64,000 bases of DNA from Monomorium pharaonis (lineage: Eukaryota; Arthropoda; Insecta; Hymenoptera; Formicidae). The translations under genes and the position numbers were made by a program. Positions 58,247-64,000 of the stretch are shown in pieces. Each line of letters opens with the position of its first letter. The stretch's first letter is position 1. The notes beneath the pieces are model-generated. The model saw nothing but the letters and a program-made list of their open reading frames with translations. It searched no databases and had not been told where the DNA came from. The stretch spans positions 17,366,042-17,430,041 of the forward strand of contig NC_050474.1 of NCBI RefSeq assembly GCF_013373865.1, given 5' to 3'.

Positions 58247-59394
58247 AACTTGCATTTTTTCTTTTTTTAAAATAAAATATTAATGTCTAAAAGATAATTT
58301 AGGTAATTAGTGCTAGTGTTTGTATTAATTTTTGATAAAAATTCAGAATCTATAGAGATGTAAAATTCTTTTAAGGAATTTAAAGTCTGTTTTGAATCAA
58401 CTTTACGTATATATAATTATATATATTCCGGAATATATCTGGTTATATATATACAATTTTTCATACTTAGCTTTTTTAAAAAAAGCAATGCAAAAATTAT
58501 TTTTAAAATTAAAAAAAAAATTTCTATCTTTTCAGTATGACTATTACCTTTTTATATCAAACAAAAATTTCACATAAGAAAGGAAATGTTATAAACATAT
58601 ATGGAAATATTTTATATATATTTATATATATTTTTATATAAAACATTTTTTTCCGGGTGATTAAGTTGAAAAAGAAAGAAAAAGGATCAAACGCGAATCA
58701 GAAAGCAGGAAACAATCCATGAGTTTTATATATGATTAAAAGTTTATTAATAAATGTAATCGAACGAATGAAAAAGAAAAATACTGCTAAGTAGAAAGTT
58801 AAGCAAAAAAAAAAGAGAATTAACAAAAGCTTTTGAGCAACGCATTAGAGAAAGAAAAAGTCGAAATCTATTATAGAACTCACCAACCTGTTATAATTGC
58901 AAATCATGAAAAAGAGTAGCAATGATATCTTCTCTGTATTCACTTCTCAATAAGTATCAGTATCAGTATGGATTTATAAAGAGATCCATCTCTTGTAGCT
59001 ATGTGGATGATATTGTAATGGCGCGGTTAAGAGAATGTCGCAATTCAGTCTATGAATAATCAGAATATGAAGGCGAGGCGAACTCTTGAAATCCTTGGTT
59101 GAGAGACGGTATTGGTTATCCAAAGAATAAAGTTAGCCGATTCTCTTCTAGAAACTGATGTATATATCAAAAGTCAAAAAAAGCAAAACGGAGAGAATTT
59201 AGTGAAAGGGATTCGTACGTCCATATAGATCGGCAGACACGACGAGAATCCTCTCTGCGCTTTCACTTGACACGTGAAACCACTACCGTGTCTCCTGATG
59301 TATATATGTATGTATGTATGTATGTATGGATATGTATAAATATGTATTTTCTAATATTAAATATAATTATGCAGACATACGTGTTTTAAGCATC
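58247..59394. other. AT-rich intergenic DNA
   Basis: Contains a (TGTA)n tract near 59297-59329. An isolated YVDDIV word is encoded at about 59000-59017 in an otherwise unrecognisable context and may be a reverse-transcriptase scrap. No gene seen. Confidence 0.4.
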
Positions 59395-59479
59395 AATTTT
59401 AGCATTAAGAGTTTATTTAGGTAAGCAACGAGATAATAGATATGTTAAAAATTATGTATATAAAGAAATATATATGTAA
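59395..59479 (+). pseudogene. End of an upstream Helitron helicase copy
   Basis: The frame reads ALRVYLGKQRDNRYVKNYVY and ends KEIYM with a stop near 59478. It is nearly the same as the end of the downstream helicase pseudogene (VYLGSQRNNKQVKNYVYKEI, near 60915-60990). A second Helitron therefore once lay upstream in the same orientation; only its C-terminus is left. Confidence 0.6.
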
Positions 59480-59717
59480 TAAGATATGAAAACATTGTAA
59501 CAATGAAAATTTATATAACTGCTTTAATAAAATAAAAACTGTAATAATTAATATTTAAACTTTCATACACGTTATACATTTTATTTTCAAATAAATATGC
59601 TATTATTTACATTTTATTTGGTTTGTTTAAAAAATTTTATATTGAAATAAAATATATGTTAATTTTAATTTTAATAAATATTATATAATGCATTATATAA
59701 ACTAGGTTTTACTTTCA

Positions 59718-60990
59718 GGTAAAACGTTTATATACACAACTATTTATTATTTAGCCAAAATTCGAAATAAACATGTATGTACAATGGCTTTTACGGGCAT
59801 TGCAGCGACGTTACTGCCTGCGGGAAAAACGGTTCATAAGACTTTTGGATTGCCAGTTCTATTATTTGCTAATTCATCATCCAGCATTAAAATACAATCA
59901 AAAGAAGCTCAATATTTAAAAGAAACAGATATTTATATTTGAGATGAAGCGCCAATGGCACCCCGATATGCTTTAAAGATTATGGATCGTTGCGTGACAT
60001 TACGAATAACGACTTACCTTTTGGAGGAAAAATTATCGTACTAGGTGGTGATTTCAGGCAACTTCTTCCTATTAAAATACATAGTACCCGATGTGAAGTC
60101 GTGAATCTTTCTATAAAGTTTAGTTATACTTGGAAAAAATTTGTAAGTTTTTCTTTAACGGAAAACGTGCGAGTTCTTCCAAAGGAAACTAATTTTGCAA
60201 AGTTTTTATTAGATATGGGAGATGGTTTATTAAATGATTCAAATGATAATATACAACTTCCAGATTGTTGTATTGCATCCATTAATGCTGATATTGTAGA
60301 GGATATATATGGTGATCTAATACAAAATAAAGAATTTAATAAAATGGCTAAGTGTGCGATACTTTCTGCAAGAAATGCTGATGTAAATGGAATTAATAAA
60401 CGAGTTGTCGAATTATTAGATATATCTGAAGAACGAATTTATACAAGTATAGATAGTACTGAAAATTGCGGTGATAACGGTGACATTGGAAAAGATTTAT
60501 TACCAGAATATTTAAATACTTTGTCTCCGTCATCTCTTCCTCCTTACGAATTGCGTTTAAGACCAAATTGTGTCATTATGTTGATTAGAAATCTTAGTAT
60601 CAATGAAGGTCTTTGCAACGGCACTAGATTAATGATTATAGAACTTGCAGATCATTTATTAAAATGCAAAATCTTAAAGGTGATAAAGTAGGAGATATCG
60701 TTTTCTTAAATTGTACAAACGTTGTATCGCGAAAATGTATATCCTTTCACTTTTAAAAGAAGACAGTTTCCGATAAAATTAGCTTTTGCTATGACAATTA
60801 ATAAGTCACAGGGTTAGACGTTTGATAGAGTAGGAATAGATCTTTGCAAAGACGTTTTTAATCATGGGCATCAAACTTTATGTTGCTTTTTCACGAGTTA
60901 GATCTTGGGAAGCATTAAAAGTTTATCTTGGTAGTCAGAGAAATAATAAACAAGTTAAAAACTATGTATATAAAGAAATATATGTGTAAT
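59718..60990 (+). pseudogene. Helitron Pif1-like helicase C-terminal domain, broken
   Basis: The frame begins at SGKTFIYT (Walker A remnant at 59718), then MAFTGIAATLLPAGKTVHKT and a stop in the Walker B block (YI-stop-DEAPM near 59941). A frameshift near 59990 leads to a clean 233-codon stretch (59990-60691) with GGDFRQLLPI (motif III) and ENVRVLP. It also has LRPNCVIMLIRNLSINEGLCNGTRL. Later frames carry RQFPIKLAFAMTINKSQG (motif V/VI, near 60770) with stops. These motifs in order are diagnostic of the Helitron helicase. The Rep endonuclease part is absent. It sits next to a Helitron 3' end at 61120. Confidence 0.88.
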
Positions 60991-61086
60991 TTCTTTTTCT
61001 TTAAATTTTTACACATTAAGTATTATAGTTTTTGATATAATTATATGTGCGTATATCATTAAAAATGTACTGTAAGAGAATAAATG

Positions 61087-61120
61087 GCGCGCGCGAAGCG
61101 TGCGCTTTGCATTCTTCTAG
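61087..61120 (+). mobile_element. Helitron 3' terminus (hairpin + CTAG)
   Basis: The stem GCGCGCGCGAAGCGTGCGC (61087-61105) is followed by 11 nt and CTAG at 61117-61120, with T outside. This is the standard Helitron 3' end and lies about 130 bp after the helicase stop, so it is probably the end of that element. Confidence 0.75.
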
Positions 61121-61141
61121 TATTTAAAAAGATAATTTTAT

Positions 61142-61168
61142 TTGCGCGCGTGCAATGTTGTGTACTAG
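61142..61168 (+). mobile_element. Second Helitron-type 3' terminus
   Basis: TTGCGCGCGTGCAA stem followed by TGTTGTGTA and CTAG ending at 61168. It sits 48 bp beyond the first end, and may be an alternative or older terminus. The TGTTGTGTACTAG tail resembles the GTGTTGTTCTAG end of the element at 14807. Confidence 0.5.
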
Positions 61169-61341
61169 TAATTTAATCATTTACATTTACAATTACTTTT
61201 TTTAACATCCTGTAATTGTCTTCAAAACAAAAAATAAGTAGTATGTGCTGAGTGAAGCGCGGTGGTAAAATTTTTTTCCCACGCAAAAAATATATACAGA
61301 CATATATACTATAATGAGCATCAAAGGTAATTTTTATATAA

Positions 61342-61375
61342 CTAGGCCACTACATTGCACGCGCTTCGCGCGTGC
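61342..61375 (-). mobile_element. Helitron 3' terminus on the minus strand
   Basis: On the minus strand: the stem GCACGCGCGAAGCGCGTGC (61375-61357), AATGTAGTGGC, then CTAG ending at 61342 with T outside. The stem is a perfect hairpin. It faces the two plus-strand ends about 170-220 bp away. Its 5' end was not found. Confidence 0.65.
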
Positions 61376-61379
61376 CATT

Positions 61380-62270
61380 TAGCCTTTTTATAATGAACGT
61401 TGCACTTTTTTTTCTTCTGTACTTATGTTCATTCACAGTTCATGTTCACAGTTTATTTACAATTTTATTCTTGAATGTTTTTTATTTGTTCTTATTTCTT
61501 ATTTCTTTTTTCTAAAATCCTCTTTTTCACGCTGTTTCCTTCTAATTACTTGTCAAACGTAATCTCTCGCTCCCTCTTTTTCAAACTCTTAATCTATCTA
61601 CCTATCTATCTATCTCTTTCCGATCAAACTTCTTTCTTTCTGAAAGATATATTTGTTTAAAATAAAATTTTAAATTAAATTATAAATTATAATACATTTT
61701 CAGATTGTTCTTAATTTTAAACTTCCTCTATTGTCTATGTACGCTTAATTATATTAAATTAATTATATTAAAAATAAATTATATATCTCTTTCCTATCCT
61801 ACTAAGAAAAGAATATAGAAATATTATTACGCGAAATGTCAAATTTTTAAATACCTAATATTAACCTTATTATTACAGCATCTTCTACCTCTCATATTTA
61901 AACTCTCTCTCTCACACTAATCTGTTTTTCTTTCTTATCAAATTTTCTTTGTTTCTCAAAAACGGGAACAGGCAAACTCTCTCTCTTCCTCTTCTTCTCC
62001 CTCTCCCTCTTTATTTTTGTAATATTTTTTTGTTATTAACCACAACATTAAAAACATTAATATCTAATTCTTTAACAGCATTTTTTACAACGTCAATATA
62101 AGCAGCAACATCATCATCAACGACATAAATATAAACATTAATATTAATTATAACATTTAGATAAATTTATTTTAAACATTTATTTTTGTTAACAACGTCA
62201 ACATAAAAAACATTAATATCTATTTTATTATCAGCATCTTTATCATCATTATCATTATTAACATTATCAT
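61380..62270. other. AT- and CT-rich intergenic DNA
   Basis: Low-complexity words: TCTATCTACCTATC near 61593-61614, CTCTCTCTCTTCC near 61975-62015, and ACATCATCATCAACG / ATTATCATTATTAAC near 62105-62275. No gene recognised. Confidence 0.5.
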
Positions 62271-62619
62271 CATGAGTGGATTTTAGTTGTCTACAGCTTT
62301 GTTTGCACACAAATTTTGCAAAGGTGCCCGATTGCCTACGTGCCCAATTGCCTACATCTCGATTGCCTACAGCTTCGTTTACACACACGAAAATAATTAA
62401 GGTTCAAAAGTACAATTGCACACATGATATTAATACGTTCATACACATTGCACACGTTACCCAATGAACACGCTGTGAGCATTTACGGAACATTTATAAA
62501 ACATATTGCACATAAGTGTTACAGACCAGCGCAACGAACTAATAATGTGACAAGTATGTCATTGACGTAACAAGACTATAACTGTTACGTATGTCTGTGT
62601 TGTCACTATTTTGTTGCAT

Positions 62620-62925
62620 AGTTACGTAACATTTACATAATTTTGTTGATGTCAATAAGCCAAATGTTAATGTTTCGTAAATGTGATGTTACTATTGTAA
62701 TGTTATTGCGCCATCATGTTTAATACATAACAATTACGTAATTTTGATAACGTCAATGAGCGTAACATAAAAATTTCGTAAATGCAGCATAAATGTAATA
62801 ATGTTATTGTGACATCATGTTTAATACGTAACAATTACGTAATTTTGATGACGTCAATGAGCTTAACATAAAAGTTTTGTTAATGTAGCATAAATGTGAT
62901 AATGTTATTACGACATCATATATCT
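62620..62925. repeat. Tandem repeat, about 117-bp unit with TGACGTCA-like sites
   Basis: About two and a half units containing AACAATTACGTAATTTTGAT, GACGTCAATGAGCTTAACAT, TAAATGTGATAATGTTATT and GACATCATGTTTAATACGTA. The units differ by several substitutions. Confidence 0.8.
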
Positions 62926-63545
62926 TTAACACCTTCCGTGCCACGTGAATCACTGTAATCCATTCTGGACTTCCCACTGTTACTATTATTACTTATTAAT
63001 TATTTACTAAGCATAAGGAGAAATATAATTTTATTAAATAAAAATAAAAATAATAATTTGTTAAATAATAAATAATTTACAATTATGCGGAAATTTTGAT
63101 TATAGCCTCTTGTAATTATTATATCTTTTTAGTTAACATACTGCATTTAGTAAAAGTTTTGTAGTTAGTATATACGCAATCTATTGAAATCAATAACATT
63201 TTATTTGAACCAGGTAAAATTTATTTACATATCAGCCGATTAGAACTTATTCTATATTATATAAATTTAAAAAGTATGTAGTTCGCGGATTGCCGCTAGG
63301 CGACGCACGCGGCACCTTTCTCCTAATGCAATTTACATTCCAAAAGCTACATAAGCAGACCACCCACGGTGACAGAAACCGGATCAATTTATGTTATCAT
63401 AGTGAGCTTTCGGGACATATGTATTTTTTATTACGTCTTAAAGACACATCTTAGCTGTCATGGCTAAATTTTAACTTCGGTAAGGAATCCTTTTTAAGAA
63501 AAATAAAATAAAAACGACATAATAGTTACAAGAAGAATCTTTCTG

Positions 63546-63677
63546 GTACGTAATTTTATACGAGCATTTTACGTTAATTTATACGTAAAAGTGACGTCAT
63601 CTTATACGTAAAAGTAACGTTATTTTATACGTAAATGTGACTTCATTTTATACGTAAAAGTAACGTTATTTTATACA
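63546..63677. repeat. Tandem repeat, about 27-bp unit with ACGTAAAAGTAACGT
   Basis: About five units of the type TTTTATACGTAAAAGTAACG, some with GTGACGTCATC. The sequence is rich in TACGTA and TGACGTCA palindromes. Confidence 0.85.
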
Positions 63678-63844
63678 AAACCATTATGTGTCTCTTTTTC
63701 CGATTTTGTTGCGCGAAATCTGACATTTTGCAATGCTGACATTTTGACCAAATTATAACTGGAAAATGACGTAACTATTACGAGAATAGTGGAACATTGT
63801 TCCATAATGATCACGTAAATGTTACGAATCAGTGTTTACTGAGT

Positions 63845-63971
63845 ATATTATTAAGCTTATACACATTGCACACATAACATTATTGCACATATGCACATTG
63901 CACGCATGACATTTTTACACTCATACACATTGTACATATGATATTATTTCAGTCATACACGTTGCACACAT
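63845..63971. repeat. Short tandem repeat, CATACACATTGCACACAT
   Basis: Four to five irregular copies of ACACATTGCACACATGACAT up to the start of a CCCAGATAGCC motif at 63973. That motif has the sequence of the CCCAGATAGC family end, but the window stops 28 bases later. Confidence 0.7.
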
Positions 63972-64000
63972 GCCCAGATAGCCAAATAAAGGCAACGTGT

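Overview
This window looks like intergenic and intronic DNA from an insect, most likely a hymenopteran such as an ant. The reasons are strong AT richness, long (CA)n and (GA)n tracts, spliceosomal introns, two CYP6-type cytochrome P450 genes, and a dense load of animal transposons (mariner, hAT, Merlin, Helitron, Penelope-like, copia-like and many small inverted-repeat elements). The assignment to ants is inference; no species can be named from the sequence alone. The window contains one assembly gap of exactly 500 N (57075-57574).

The only host genes I can model are two tandem, same-strand CYP6 P450 paralogs of six coding exons each. Gene 1 (12040-22694) is intact: 503 residues, with every P450 signature present. 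Gene 2 (45255-55881) has the same structure but uses a GC rather than GT donor after exon 4, and a 4-bp deletion in its last exon replaces the final 16 residues with three. Their exons are nearly the same length while their introns differ greatly. Each intron therefore serves as an empty-site control for transposons in the other copy, which lets me fix several element ends to the base.

Layout. 1-960: Merlin-like transposon remnant. 960-10460: mostly non-coding, with foldback elements, microsatellites, one Helitron-like element carrying a CT-rich minisatellite, and a CpG-richer patch near 6.4-7.4 kb. 10465-10668: a perfect 204-bp palindrome. 11.3-22.7 kb: CYP6 gene 1, with mariner, Helitron-like, LTR-like and foldback insertions in its introns. 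22.7-26 kb: degraded Penelope-like (PLE) fragments and a 5S-rRNA-like sequence. 26-31 kb: a palindrome and an unrecognised proline-rich minus-strand ORF. 31.2-33.1 kb: copia RT and hAT transposase remnants. 33.3-41.3 kb: a cluster of inverted-repeat elements. 41.5-42.0 kb: a broken DUF2236 (rubber-oxygenase-like) coding fragment. 42.4-43.9 kb: a second 5S-like copy and a tandem 379-bp duplication, each unit with a TATA box and initiator. 45.2-55.9 kb: CYP6 gene 2. 56-64 kb: small elements, the gap, another PLE fragment, a Helitron helicase pseudogene with several Helitron-type 3' ends, and tandem repeats.

The P450 enzymes would act as ER-anchored, heme-thiolate mono-oxygenases that take electrons from NADPH-P450 reductase, typically for detoxification. 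Nothing else in the window is a convincing working gene. The main interest is structural: a recurring terminal-inverted-repeat family (CCCA-K-A-Y-AGCAC ends, TA target duplication) with very different interiors, 5S-derived sequence inside a dispersed repeat, hammerhead-like motifs at PLE ends, and evidence that gene 2 is beginning to decay.
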